A stretch of DNA of 38,845 nucleotides from an uncultured Haliea sp. (lineage in GTDB: Bacteria > Pseudomonadota > Gammaproteobacteria > Pseudomonadales > Halieaceae): positions 1-38,845 of the forward strand of contig CAJXWP010000019.1 in assembly GCA_913062625.1 (NCBI GenBank), read 5' to 3'. Positions 16,944 to 25,908 of this stretch are shown in pieces. The position numbers and the translations under genes are program-made. Below the pieces are notes generated by a model, which saw only the letters and a program-made list of their open reading frames with translations, made no database searches and was not told where the DNA came from. Every line of letters begins with the position of its first letter. Positions within the stretch are counted from its first letter, which is position 1.

Positions 16944-18212
16944 ATGAGTCAGTGCCCATTTGCAGAATTTCCAAATTTGATCGACCCCGAAACGTATGTG
17001 AACGGAATGCCTTACGATACGCTGGCTGAAATCCGCGCTTCCGGCCCAATCCACTATATGGACGGCTCCTATCAGGGTGTCCCTTACTGGCTAATAACCG
17101 GCCGCGATGAAATTGATTTCATTTCTAAACGCCCCAAACTATTCTCCAGCGAGGCTCGCTCCGCCCTGGCGGAAGAGTATCCGGAAGATGAAATGAACCT
17201 GATTCAGCGCAACATGACCATCAATCAGGATCCACCGAGACAGATGAAGTCCCGCAAAATTGTGCGAGCGACATTTACCCCGGGTGCTGTTGAGTCGTAT
17301 GAGCCCAGTTTTCGGCAGCATGCGCGCAATATCGTCGATGCAGTTGCCAGTCGCGGCGAGTGTGAGTTTGTAGAGGAAGTGGCAGCAGAGTTACCGCTGC
17401 TGGCTATTCTCGAGCTCTGTGGGATTCCAGCGGAAGATCGCAAGGACTTTTTCGGGTGGACCAATAAGATGATGTTCAGCCAGGATCCAGAGATGTCTGC
17501 AGGCAAGGAAGAGGCCGAGGAGGCTTCCTTCAAGGTGATTGAATACGCCATGAAGATGATGGAGCAGCACAAAACCCACCCGAAGAAAGATATTATCGGT
17601 GCGCTATTAAACGGTAATGGCAAAGACGATGGTTTGAATGACGATGAGTTTGTTTGGTTTTTCCTGATGTTAATAGCCGCTGGTAATGAGTCCACACGCA
17701 CCATAACGACGCAGGGCATGCGCTTATTGATGGAGAACCCCGACCAGCTGCAATACCTAGTGGATAATCCCGATAAAATCCCAGGTGCATGCGAGGAAAT
17801 GCTGCGCTACAACACCGCCTTCACGCTTATGCGGCGCCAATGCATCGAAGATACTGAAGTGGCAGGGAAGCTAATCAAGAAGGGCGACAAGGTTATCATG
17901 CACTACCACACGGTGAATCATGATGAGACGATATTTGGTGCCGATGCGATGCAATTCGATGTACGGCGCGCTGAACGTATGCCGGACCTTTACAACCAGC
18001 ACCGGTCGTTCGGTATTGGCCAGCACTTCTGCCTAGGTACACACCTTGCTCGCTTGGAAATGCGCGTTATGTTTGAGGAAATCATTCCCCGACTGCGTAA
18101 TCCCAAGTTAGTGGGGGACGTTGCCTACACACGGTCAAATCTCGTGAACGGCATCAAGCGTATGCACATTACCTTCGACCCTGAGGTGAAATCTTCAAAA
18201 GCGGCGGCATGA
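16944..18212 (+). CDS. Cytochrome P450, CYP124/125/142-like
   Basis: This 422-residue soluble P450 has the I-helix motif AGNESTR (246-252), the ExxR motif EMLR (285-288) and the haem loop FGIGQHFCLG with ligand C363. The opening PNLIDPETYVNGMPYDTLAEIR and the unusual I-helix AGNE, in place of AGxD/T, resemble the CYP124/125/142 group, which hydroxylates the terminal carbon of branched lipids or sterol side chains. That placement is inference. It is clearly different from the CYP153-like enzyme at 13368-14642, so the two probably act on different substrates. GAGGAAG precedes the ATG by 5 bases. It follows the CoA synthetase by 249 bases, with its own candidate promoter and operator. No redox partner genes are nearby. 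Confidence 0.92.
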   Translation: MSQCPFAEFPNLIDPETYVNGMPYDTLAEIRASGPIHYMDGSYQGVPYWLITGRDEIDFISKRPKLFSSEARSALAEEYPEDEMNLIQRNMTINQDPPRQMKSRKIVRATFTPGAVESYEPSFRQHARNIVDAVASRGECEFVEEVAAELPLLAILELCGIPAEDRKDFFGWTNKMMFSQDPEMSAGKEEAEEASFKVIEYAMKMMEQHKTHPKKDIIGALLNGNGKDDGLNDDEFVWFFLMLIAAGNESTRTITTQGMRLLMENPDQLQYLVDNPDKIPGACEEMLRYNTAFTLMRRQCIEDTEVAGKLIKKGDKVIMHYHTVNHDETIFGADAMQFDVRRAERMPDLYNQHRSFGIGQHFCLGTHLARLEMRVMFEEIIPRLRNPKLVGDVAYTRSNLVNGIKRMHITFDPEVKSSKAAA

Positions 18213-18402
18213 TTTAAGTTGACTTGTCGTTGCCATTAGCGATGACTGAATGTACGTCTAATCTCAGTCACTTACTGGGTAAGGACATATTCAAGGTCAA
18301 GTCCAAGAAACGCTAAAATTAAGTAGAGCAGGCGCTGAATGAGGAAGACGTCCTATCGGGTGCGTGCATTATCGCTTGATTGTCTAATATGCTGCCTGCT
18401 TG

Positions 18403-21165
18403 CTAGGTTGTGATGATCAGGCGCAGAGCCTGCAGCTGAAGATTGGCGTGTTTAATGTGGGTGGCACATTCCTCTATACGATAGGTGAGGTGATTCAGCT
18501 CCTCTTGGCGAATGGACGGATTGACTGCTCGTAGGCTGGTAAGCCTGTCGAGTTCTGCGCCTAAGTCCCTGCGCATCGTTCTTTCAGCGTCAATCAGTAT
18601 TACCTGTAGTTTTTCCTCCGCCTGCTCAGATGCCATCGACATCTTGGCTTCTACGTCTGAATGTACCTGTTTGATAATGGCCAGACCAGTCGGTTTCTTC
18701 ACCTTTTCAATGAGCTGATTAAGACGTTCGTGTGGCACCAGCTCTGAGAGATCCTTCCCGCGTGCGTCGACTAGCAGGCGCATAGGATTAAGGGGTAAAA
18801 AGCGTTCAAGTTGAAGAGTGCTAGGGGCGACACAGTTAACAGTATAAAGCAGTTCCAATAGCATCGTGCCAGGCGCCACACCCTTCAGTTTAATGGTGCC
18901 GAGTGCGGCGTTACCTATCTCCGTTGAGTGCACTATGTCCATGGCCCCCTGAATCATGGGGTGTTCCCATGTCAGGAACTCTAAATCCTCGCGTATAAGC
19001 GCTTTTTCACGGCTAAAGGTAATCGTGGTACCGTCTTCTTTGAGCCCCGGAAAATGACCAATTAGCATATTCTCGGAAGGACGCAGTATCAGCGTCTGCT
19101 CGGAGTGAAACTCCTGCTCTATCCCGAAGGTCTCACATAAAGCTTCGAGGTAGGGCTCCAGGGTATTATTGGCTTCAATAGAGACAATTTCATCAATCAG
19201 AGCTTTGGCGATAATGGGTTTGCATGAGTTGCGCTCCAGTAACTTATCGCGGCCTGCGCGCAACTCCTGTCGCGTCTTCGCAGTGAAAGCTTTACTGTCT
19301 GTTAGTAGCGTGTCAAAAGCGACGGTTCGTTGTTCTAATTCTGCTAAGAGGCGGTCCTGAAACATTTCAAAAATCATGTAACCGGCAGAGCAGCTGTCGC
19401 GAAACAAGTTGAGGCCTTGGTCATACCATTCGAACAGTGATTGCTGGGCCGTTTGCGCCAGATATGGCACATGAATATCGATATCACATTGCTGCCCGAT
19501 GCGGTCGAGGCGCCCGATGCGTTGTTCGAGCAAGTCTGGGTTCATCGGCAAATCGAACAGTATGAGGTGATGAGAAAACTGGAAGTTGCGGCCTTCGCTC
19601 CCAATTTCTGAGCAGACAAGCGTCTGCGCTCCGCTTACCTCGTCGGCGAAATAGGCCGCGGCACGATCTCGTTCAATGATCGACAGGCCTTCATAAAAGG
19701 CTGAGGATCGTATGCCGGCACGCAGGTGCAAATGATGTTCGAGCGCAACGGCAGTGGACGCGTGCGCGCAGATGACCAGAACCTTGGCAGGTCGGAGCTG
19801 TTTAAGAGTTTTCTCCAGCCAGGTTACACGTGGGTCGAATGCAAGCCAGCTGTCGTCTAGATAGGGCGTTTCTGGATAAAGCCGTTCCTTAAGATCAACC
19901 TGCGCATGTGTGTACTGTTCGGGCGGCTCCAGTGGATATTGGTGGAGTATTCGCTGCGGGAAACCTGCAACCGCGGCGCGCGTGTTTCTGAATAAAACGC
20001 GCCCTGTGCCGTGTCGGTCTAGTATTTGTTCGATAATGTTAGAAGTGGATGCCTCCGTGTTTAGACCTGAGGGTAGGTCATCAACGACTTTCCCTGCCTC
20101 AAGCGCGTCGGCGAGTTCACTCCACTTGCGGTACTCTAATTCTTGTTCTTGAAATTTTTGTAAGTTATGAAAGCGCGATGGATCCAGCAAACGAAGGCGC
20201 GCGAAATGGCTGGCCTGGCCGGTTTGCTCAGGCGTAGCCGTGAGTAACAACAGCCCTTTTGTTTGTTGTGCTAGGGCTTCAACAAATGCATAGTCATCGT
20301 TTGTCGTGTCTTGTTCCCAACGCAGATGATGAGCTTCATCAATGACTATTAGGTCCCACTGCGAAGCCAGCGCCTCCATTCGCAATGCAGGTTGGGACAC
20401 AAACAACTCTAGGTTGCTCAACACTAATTGCTCTGTCTCGAAGGGGTTGCCTTCGGTGATTTCTGCCAGACGCTCTGCGTCGAACAGAGAAAAATGCAAA
20501 TTAAAGCGGCGTAGCATTTCAACTAGCCACTGGTGCAGAAGGCTGGGTGGCACTAACACGAGTATTCGCGAGGCCCGTCCCGTGAGCATCTGCTGCTGAA
20601 TAATCATTCCTGCCTCAATAGTCTTTCCAAGGCCTACTTCGTCCGCCAGCAGGACACGTGGCGCGTGCCTTTGGCCTACTTCATTAGCGATGTAAAGTTG
20701 GTGGGGCAAAAGGTTTGTGCGTGAGCCCATTAGGCCTCGCACAGTCGAGCGTTGGAGCGTGTCTGCATGCATAAAGGTTGCGAAGCGCAATGCAAATTCA
20801 CTGTGCTTGTCGAAATGTCCATTCAGTAACCGTTGTTGTGGCGTGGTCAACTGGATAAATGCGTCGAGCTCCAACTCAGATACGGTCAATTGCTGCTCGT
20901 GGTGATCCGTGCCGCTATAGACTAATAGTCCATGGTGCTCTGTTACTTCGGTTACCAGCACTTCCACTTGATCAACCGTAGAAATATGGTCCCCCGCCTT
21001 AAAACGCAGCCGCGTAAGGGGGGCGTTCGCGATGGCGTAGGTGCGCTCCTCTTCAACGGCAGGAAAGGCGAGGGTCACCCTGCGCCCTTCGATATCGACA
21101 ATGATACCAAGTCCTAATTGGGCGTCAGCATGACTTACCCAGCGTTGTCCGACAATATAGTCCAT
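18403..21165 (-). CDS. rapA: RNA polymerase-associated ATPase RapA
   Basis: This Swi2/Snf2-type ATPase binds RNA polymerase and helps recycle stalled post-termination enzyme. Residues 1-100 hold the Tudor-like N-terminal domain (opening MDYIVGQRWVSHADAQLGLG). Walker A is ADEVGLGKT (174-182), DEAH is at 276-279 and the second RecA lobe includes SEIGSEGRNFQF and RIGRLDRIGQ. The C-terminal RapA-specific domain ends in a helical region. About 920 residues is shorter than the roughly 970 of E. coli RapA but complete. The open frame includes a TTG one codon earlier; the ATG at 21163-21165 is preferred. It lies about 100 bases downstream of the tatD-type gene on the same strand and may share its transcript. 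Confidence 0.96.
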   Translation of the reverse strand: MDYIVGQRWVSHADAQLGLGIIVDIEGRRVTLAFPAVEEERTYAIANAPLTRLRFKAGDHISTVDQVEVLVTEVTEHHGLLVYSGTDHHEQQLTVSELELDAFIQLTTPQQRLLNGHFDKHSEFALRFATFMHADTLQRSTVRGLMGSRTNLLPHQLYIANEVGQRHAPRVLLADEVGLGKTIEAGMIIQQQMLTGRASRILVLVPPSLLHQWLVEMLRRFNLHFSLFDAERLAEITEGNPFETEQLVLSNLELFVSQPALRMEALASQWDLIVIDEAHHLRWEQDTTNDDYAFVEALAQQTKGLLLLTATPEQTGQASHFARLRLLDPSRFHNLQKFQEQELEYRKWSELADALEAGKVVDDLPSGLNTEASTSNIIEQILDRHGTGRVLFRNTRAAVAGFPQRILHQYPLEPPEQYTHAQVDLKERLYPETPYLDDSWLAFDPRVTWLEKTLKQLRPAKVLVICAHASTAVALEHHLHLRAGIRSSAFYEGLSIIERDRAAAYFADEVSGAQTLVCSEIGSEGRNFQFSHHLILFDLPMNPDLLEQRIGRLDRIGQQCDIDIHVPYLAQTAQQSLFEWYDQGLNLFRDSCSAGYMIFEMFQDRLLAELEQRTVAFDTLLTDSKAFTAKTRQELRAGRDKLLERNSCKPIIAKALIDEIVSIEANNTLEPYLEALCETFGIEQEFHSEQTLILRPSENMLIGHFPGLKEDGTTITFSREKALIREDLEFLTWEHPMIQGAMDIVHSTEIGNAALGTIKLKGVAPGTMLLELLYTVNCVAPSTLQLERFLPLNPMRLLVDARGKDLSELVPHERLNQLIEKVKKPTGLAIIKQVHSDVEAKMSMASEQAEEKLQVILIDAERTMRRDLGAELDRLTSLRAVNPSIRQEELNHLTYRIEECATHIKHANLQLQALRLIITT

Positions 21166-21264
21166 CAAAAAGTGTTGCCTGTGATTGTGCAGAGAGGGGA
21201 ATTTTAAACGGCCACCAGCTTACCATTGAAAGTGTGCATAAGCTTGAGTCTAGTAATCCAGAAT

Positions 21265-22113
21265 TTAACTCGGTGCTGCAGCTGTTGTTGCCTGTATCTC
21301 CTCGATGCCAGAGAAAAAAACCTCCAGACTATTGCGGTAGGCCTGTTGTAATAAATCTTCGATATCGACTTCCTTGATCGCGGCAAGGGTTTCAGCGATA
21401 AAAGGGAGATAATAAGGAGCGTTAGGTCTGCCCCGATAGGGGACAGGCGTTAGATATGGAGCATCTGTTTCTAGTAACAGCTGAGCCATCGGAGTGGCGG
21501 CGACAACTCGCCGCACGTTATCAGCACTGTTGAAGGTCGTAATGCCGTTAAAACCTAGCATAAAACCCTCTGCGAGACAGAATTCTGCCAGCGCCAGAGA
21601 GGAGGTAAAACTGTGTATTACGCCCTTTCGAGCGAGCGACGCACCGCAATTTTTTAGTATATCGCGCGTATCATCGTCTGCCTCTCGAGTATGGATGACG
21701 ACCGGAAGATCAAGCTCTATAGCGGTTTGTAATTGCTGCTCAAAAACGCGACGTTGTACCGCGCGGTCTGCGTGGTCGTAGTAATAGTCCAGGCCGATTT
21801 CACCGACGGCAAGTATTTTGGCATGTGCTGCATTTTTACGAATGATGGCATCAATCTCAGGGGTGTAAGACTCTGCTTCGTGTGGATGGATTCCCTGGGT
21901 ACCCCATATATCTGGGGAAGATCTGGTGAGCTTCATGACACTGTCTAGATTGTCGGCTGAGACAGCGATGGTGATGATCCGTTCGATACCCACTTGACGA
22001 GATTTTTCAAGCGTAATTACTAGTTCCGTCTGCTCCAGATAGTCCAGGTGGCAATGGGTTTCTATGATGGGTGTTTTGAAGTGGGGGATATCGCGTCGCT
22101 TGGTCTTGCTCAT
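21265..22113 (-). CDS. TatD family metal-dependent hydrolase/nuclease
   Basis: This 282-residue protein has the TatD TIM-barrel metal sites: ETHCHLD (H20, H22, D24), the glutamate of GEIGLDYYYD, the histidines of VVIHTREAD and VIHSF, and LLETDAPYLTP. The family acts on DNA 3' ends or as D-aminoacyl/exonuclease-like hydrolases; the exact substrate differs among paralogues (TatD, YcfH, YjjV) and cannot be fixed here. The N terminus carries about 15 extra basic residues before the first metal motif. There is no strong ribosome-binding site at the ATG. It lies upstream of rapA on the same strand. Confidence 0.93.
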   Translation of the reverse strand: MSKTKRRDIPHFKTPIIETHCHLDYLEQTELVITLEKSRQVGIERIITIAVSADNLDSVMKLTRSSPDIWGTQGIHPHEAESYTPEIDAIIRKNAAHAKILAVGEIGLDYYYDHADRAVQRRVFEQQLQTAIELDLPVVIHTREADDDTRDILKNCGASLARKGVIHSFTSSLALAEFCLAEGFMLGFNGITTFNSADNVRRVVAATPMAQLLLETDAPYLTPVPYRGRPNAPYYLPFIAETLAAIKEVDIEDLLQQAYRNSLEVFFSGIEEIQATTAAAPS

Positions 22114-22267
22114 GATTTGGGACTGCCTGATGTTATATGTTCATATGCTACATCTGCTGCTACCGAACGAAGGCTGAAGCATATCAGATGGGTATGTACC
22201 TCAAATGACGTTTCTATTTTGCGCTGTCTGAGCAGCGCTACCTGGCTTTCGGTAAGCTTTTTTCTGC

Positions 22268-23956
22268 CTAGGATTTTGATTTCTTAGGCGCAAGCTTTTT
22301 CACTGAAACGCTCGTCTTCTTTTTGGGTGTGGCTGTGACGCGGATTTTTTTCCTTGCGTTGATCGGATTCTTGGGCTTCGTCGCTATTTTTACTGACGGG
22401 TCCGCAGAGGCGCGAGCTTTTGACCGCAACTTTGGTGTTACCGCACCCATCGGCCTATTAGAAGCTTGTGCTCGCTTGGGCGATTGAATTTTGGCCTTGG
22501 CCGCAACTGCCGCCGTTTTGCGTCGGGCGGGCTCTAGCTTGGCAGCAGCGGCATAGAGCTCTTCATAGGCTGCAACTAGGCAGTCGTGGTAGAACTCAGG
22601 GTCAGGCATGATATCTCTATCTGCCAGTACGGACAGTGTCAGTTTGCCAGAGTAGCTAAATACTAGGTGGAAAATTCCCATCCCGGGGGTCAGTACACCC
22701 AGCCCGTAGTAGTCCACCATTTTGGCGCCAGCACAGTACAGCGGAAAGTTTGGGCCTGCTACGTTAGAAATGCAGGTCGAGATATTCACTGGCATGTGTT
22801 TGGACAGTTGATTGCGCGACCAGAAGCCGGCTACCGACTTTGAGATGACAGGCGCAAACACGCCTGCTAGCATCAGCGCGTTTACCATGGGGCTCGCTTC
22901 GCCGCTGATCTTCGCTTCTTCAGTTGATCCTTTAATAGCAGCGATTCGTTCGATTGGATCAACGATATCGGTATGGAGTGAAGAGAATACCGAACCAATT
23001 TGGTTGTTTTCATCGGTGGTTTCGTGTCGCGTGCGCATATTCAAGGGCATAGTTGCTGCGAGTGATCCCTCCTTCGGTGCCTCGCCTTTGGATACCAGAT
23101 AGCGCTGCAGTGCACCGCCAATCACGGCAAGAGCCACGTCATTGATCGTGGCATCCGCGACATTTTTAATGTCCTTGAACCCTTCTAGCGGAAATTCGGC
23201 TGCGTCGAACACGCGGTGTGGGCCAACAGGCTTGTTTAGAATAGTTTTGGGCGCAGATATATCCGGGGGAGGCACCTCTTTGCGTGCAATATCGAGTGCA
23301 TATTGGGTCAGATCTCGGGCACTTCTCGCGCTGCCGGTGAAGAGTTGCATTGTATTCTTCGCGCTATTGATCGTCGCTTTGGTCATTAGTTCTGCGACGG
23401 AAGGCGCGGTGTCTACTAGACGTGGTTCAGTTTCCCAGCTGCTCTTTTGCTCAGGGTTAGCCACCACGTCATGGAGAGCCGTCATAAAGGACGAACCGCC
23501 GGCACCGTCGACCATAGAATGATGCATTTTGGTGTAGACCGCGAAACAGCCTTTGGGAAGGTTAGGAATATTGTCAAGTCCCTCAATAATATAGGCTTCC
23601 CACAGTGGGCGGGACATATCCAGCGGACGCGAGTGGAGGCGGGCAGTCTGGATGCACAGCTGTCGCCAGTCACCGGGCTGTGGCAACGCAATATGTCGCA
23701 GATGAAACTCTACATCAAAGTTGGCGTCTTTGATCCAGTAGGGCCTATCCAGCCCCCCGGGAACTTCTACCAGCCGGGTGCGAAATAGTGTCAAATCGCC
23801 GAGGCGACGCTCAAAACTGGCAATCACGTCTTTAAAACGAACGAAGCCTCCGGGGGCCGTTGATGGGTCATAAATCCCCAGGCCGCCGATGTGTTGAGGA
23901 GTATTAGTTTGCTCCAGATTGATGAAGGCGGAGTCGAGTATTCCTAATTGTTTCAT
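22268..23956 (-). CDS. Wax ester synthase/diacylglycerol acyltransferase (WS/DGAT) with basic tail
   Basis: This 562-residue bifunctional acyltransferase transfers acyl-CoA to fatty alcohols or diacylglycerol, making storage wax esters or triacylglycerol at the membrane and lipid-droplet surface. The catalytic motif HHSMVDG is at 145-151; PLDMSRPLWEAYIIEGL (111-127) and the C-terminal-domain motif ISNVAGPNFPLYCAGA match the family, whose enzymes are usually about 450-480 residues. The last roughly 88 residues are an added tail rich in Lys, Ala, Pro and Arg (for example ATPKKKTSVSVKKLAPKKSKS split over the end), resembling histone-like or phasin-like tails. The tail may bind nucleic acid or an anionic granule surface; this is inference. 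It stands alone on the minus strand. Confidence 0.95.
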   Translation of the reverse strand: MKQLGILDSAFINLEQTNTPQHIGGLGIYDPSTAPGGFVRFKDVIASFERRLGDLTLFRTRLVEVPGGLDRPYWIKDANFDVEFHLRHIALPQPGDWRQLCIQTARLHSRPLDMSRPLWEAYIIEGLDNIPNLPKGCFAVYTKMHHSMVDGAGGSSFMTALHDVVANPEQKSSWETEPRLVDTAPSVAELMTKATINSAKNTMQLFTGSARSARDLTQYALDIARKEVPPPDISAPKTILNKPVGPHRVFDAAEFPLEGFKDIKNVADATINDVALAVIGGALQRYLVSKGEAPKEGSLAATMPLNMRTRHETTDENNQIGSVFSSLHTDIVDPIERIAAIKGSTEEAKISGEASPMVNALMLAGVFAPVISKSVAGFWSRNQLSKHMPVNISTCISNVAGPNFPLYCAGAKMVDYYGLGVLTPGMGIFHLVFSYSGKLTLSVLADRDIMPDPEFYHDCLVAAYEELYAAAAKLEPARRKTAAVAAKAKIQSPKRAQASNRPMGAVTPKLRSKARASADPSVKIATKPKNPINARKKIRVTATPKKKTSVSVKKLAPKKSKS

Positions 23957-24147
23957 AATCTCTCAAGCAGCCATTGGCGGAACATCTCCGTTTCGCTTGA
24001 AGATAGCGCAGTCTGGCGAACTTTCCATTGGGTTTTTGCTTGGCGGCTTATCAAAGTCACGCCATGTTTACAGGCATTATACAGGTGTCACAGGGTAAAC
24101 GTAAGGACGCGTAATACAGCGCGTTTCTATAGCAGATGCGGACTTCA

Positions 24148-24164
24148 GGCCACAATGGGTGGCC
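24148..24164. other. Short hairpin upstream of the WS/DGAT gene
   Basis: GGCCAC (24148-24153) pairs with GTGGCC (24159-24164) around 5 bases, in the 288-base gap between the methyltransferase end and the WS/DGAT start. A weaker pair ACGCG/CGCGT lies near 24107-24124. Neither has a T-run. They could end the methyltransferase transcript. I see no gene in the gap. Confidence 0.35.
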
Positions 24165-24244
24165 AGAACTGCTCGACAAGACAACCATTTAGCGCAAACC
24201 TCTGCCCGAATGAGGCTGTAACCTGCCTCTTCAAGCACATAAAG

Positions 24245-24886
24245 CTACGCGTTATGAAGCACCATCAGTGCCCCGCGCGCCGGGACTGGCTTGAGGGTTT
24301 TCCACTCAATGACTTCAGCAGAAAAGCGATCTTCACAGCGCCTTGCCATGTCGAAGAACGTCGAGCGTTGCGGGTCAGCAATCACGATCTGTTTTACACC
24401 CGCTTTGACAGCGCGATTGACCATATTAAAAACGGGGTCCACTAACTCATCCCAGAAACAGATGTCTGCAGCGATCAGCATATCGAAATGAGACAGCTGT
24501 TTGGTGGTTAATTTTTCAAACGTAGAGACAAGAGGTTTAGTGGAGACTCCGTTCAGGCTAGCGGATGCTTCCAAGTACGGAAATACGTCTGGGTCCGCAT
24601 CAGCGGAAGTAACCTGTGAACCTAGGGTCTTGGCACACCATATCCCAGAAATCCCCCAGCCGCAGCCGACGTCGATAACACGGCTGCAGTGTTCCGGTCG
24701 ATTTTTGCCCAGGTAGTCTATGAGCAGACGACTAGACTTCCACAGTTTATTTCCGTGTATGGACGGTTTAATGCCCTCGCGCCTGACCTGTCTCATTAAC
24801 GGGTGAGAACTGGTGGGCATCGTAACGCCACGAAACCGGTGTCCTGTTGGTGGTTTAGGCTTGATCAACATAATTCCTTTTATCAT
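24245..24886 (-). CDS. Class I SAM-dependent methyltransferase
   Basis: This 213-residue protein has the SAM-binding motif I VIDVGCGWGISG (70-81), the acidic end of strand 2 (SADADPD), and a motif IV-like LIAADICFWDEL. The layout resembles the METTL/Methyltransf_16 group that modifies protein lysines or small molecules, but the substrate is not identifiable. Residues 1-30 look like a loose leader; starts at M6 or M23 are possible. The neighbours give no functional clue. It is not obviously in an operon, with a gap of nearly 390 bases upstream. Confidence 0.8.
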   Translation of the reverse strand: MIKGIMLIKPKPPTGHRFRGVTMPTSSHPLMRQVRREGIKPSIHGNKLWKSSRLLIDYLGKNRPEHCSRVIDVGCGWGISGIWCAKTLGSQVTSADADPDVFPYLEASASLNGVSTKPLVSTFEKLTTKQLSHFDMLIAADICFWDELVDPVFNMVNRAVKAGVKQIVIADPQRSTFFDMARRCEDRFSAEVIEWKTLKPVPARGALMVLHNA

Positions 24887-25093
24887 GGGGTTAATCCAAA
24901 CGGCGTAAGTCTAGGTCTTGGCTAGACGCGTGCGAGAATAAAAGTATTGTTGGCCGGGGTCCACAAAATTTATTGCTAAACGAGAAGAGTTGTTAGTGAG
25001 GATGCCAAAAGCTGATTGGTGTGCTTAGCCTGCTACGCTGTTCTAGCCTATCCTCGCCGGATTATATCGGGCGCGATGGATAGGGGAGGGGGT
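24887..25093. other. Non-coding part of a 388-base gap
   Basis: Between the methyltransferase start and the TetR-like remnant. I see no credible gene, strong hairpin or clear promoter. It may carry the promoter of the methyltransferase on the minus strand. Confidence 0.5.
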
Positions 25094-25227
25094 ATGCTGG
25101 GATACGAAGCCATTCTCACGGCAGCCGCAGAGCTGCTGGTCGAGGTTGGAGTGGAGCGTATTTCGACCAATCTTTGGAGCAGGGTGACCCTCAGCTGAAA
25201 GCGTACCGCGCGAAGGCGCGCGAATGA
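25094..25227 (+). pseudogene. Remnant of a TetR-family regulator
   Basis: From the ATG at 25094, which follows GGAGGGGG, the frame reads YEAILTAAAELLVEVG then VERISTNL, a close match to the first helix and start of the helix-turn-helix of TetR repressors. It then shifts: the next frame carries SLEQGDPQLKAYRAKARE and a stop at 25225-25227, which looks like a piece of the TetR ligand-binding half. The rest of the helix-turn-helix and most of the core are missing. A regulator with an internal deletion and frameshift explains this best. The identification rests on about 45 residues, so it is moderate at best. Confidence 0.45.
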
Positions 25228-25274
25228 TTCCGTTGTATTGGCAGGGTATTCTGTGCGCTGCCTGAAGCTCCTAT

Positions 25275-25709
25275 TCAGTCCTCTCCTAACACATCCTCGG
25301 CCTGAGGACCTTTATCACTTTCCGTGACGATGAAGCTTACGATTTGGCCATCACGCAGGCCGCGGCGGCCTTCACCACGGATAGAGCGGAAGTGCACAAA
25401 GATTTCTTCGCCGTCGTCCTTCGTGATAAAGCCAAAGCCCTTGGAGACATTAAACCACTTTACTGTTCCACGGTCGCGGGATGCGTCTGATGCGGATTGC
25501 GGGTGGTTTACAGTGTCTGTATCTGACTCAGAATGGGTCGTTTCATCGCGAACAAGGAGTGCGGTCGCAGCCGTGGCGATAAAAAACGCGACTAGAAGTT
25601 GCGGGAACAGTTCCGGGTCAAATGGCTGCCCCGTAAGAACTAGCGTGTAGAGCGTACACACTATGACCGCAATAACGAGACTGAGAATAAGTTTTGTAAT
25701 AACACTCAT
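25275..25709 (-). CDS. Membrane-anchored cold-shock-domain protein
   Basis: This 144-residue protein has two predicted membrane helices (about 4-26 and 36-53), a short polar Ser/Asp/Thr linker (54-78), and a C-terminal cold-shock domain (79-140) with RNP1 KGFGFI (90-95) and RNP2 IFVHF (103-107). The domain should bind single-stranded RNA or DNA and would face the cytoplasm if both ends are inside. GGGAG precedes the ATG by 8 bases. Its domain is closer to the one encoded at 25909-26121 (shared FVHFRSI, GEG, KG.QAEDVL) than to the one at 77-283, pointing to a local duplication. Such anchored cold-shock proteins occur in some marine gammaproteobacteria; their function is not known to me. Confidence 0.88.
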   Translation of the reverse strand: MSVITKLILSLVIAVIVCTLYTLVLTGQPFDPELFPQLLVAFFIATAATALLVRDETTHSESDTDTVNHPQSASDASRDRGTVKWFNVSKGFGFITKDDGEEIFVHFRSIRGEGRRGLRDGQIVSFIVTESDKGPQAEDVLGED

Positions 25710-25908
25710 CGGTTTACTCCCAATAATTAACCGTGTCAGGATTGCACGGTATTGTTGGCGGTGGGCAGTCTAACATCAATAGCGCCGATGGGAATGCCCT
25801 GTGGAAAATAAGTAGCATCGCAGCGGCGTTGTCTGCAGCGCCAATGAAGAGGGGCAGGGGCCTACCCCGCCAGGACTGATTGCGCTATTGCAAGACGCAC
25901 GCCTAAAC

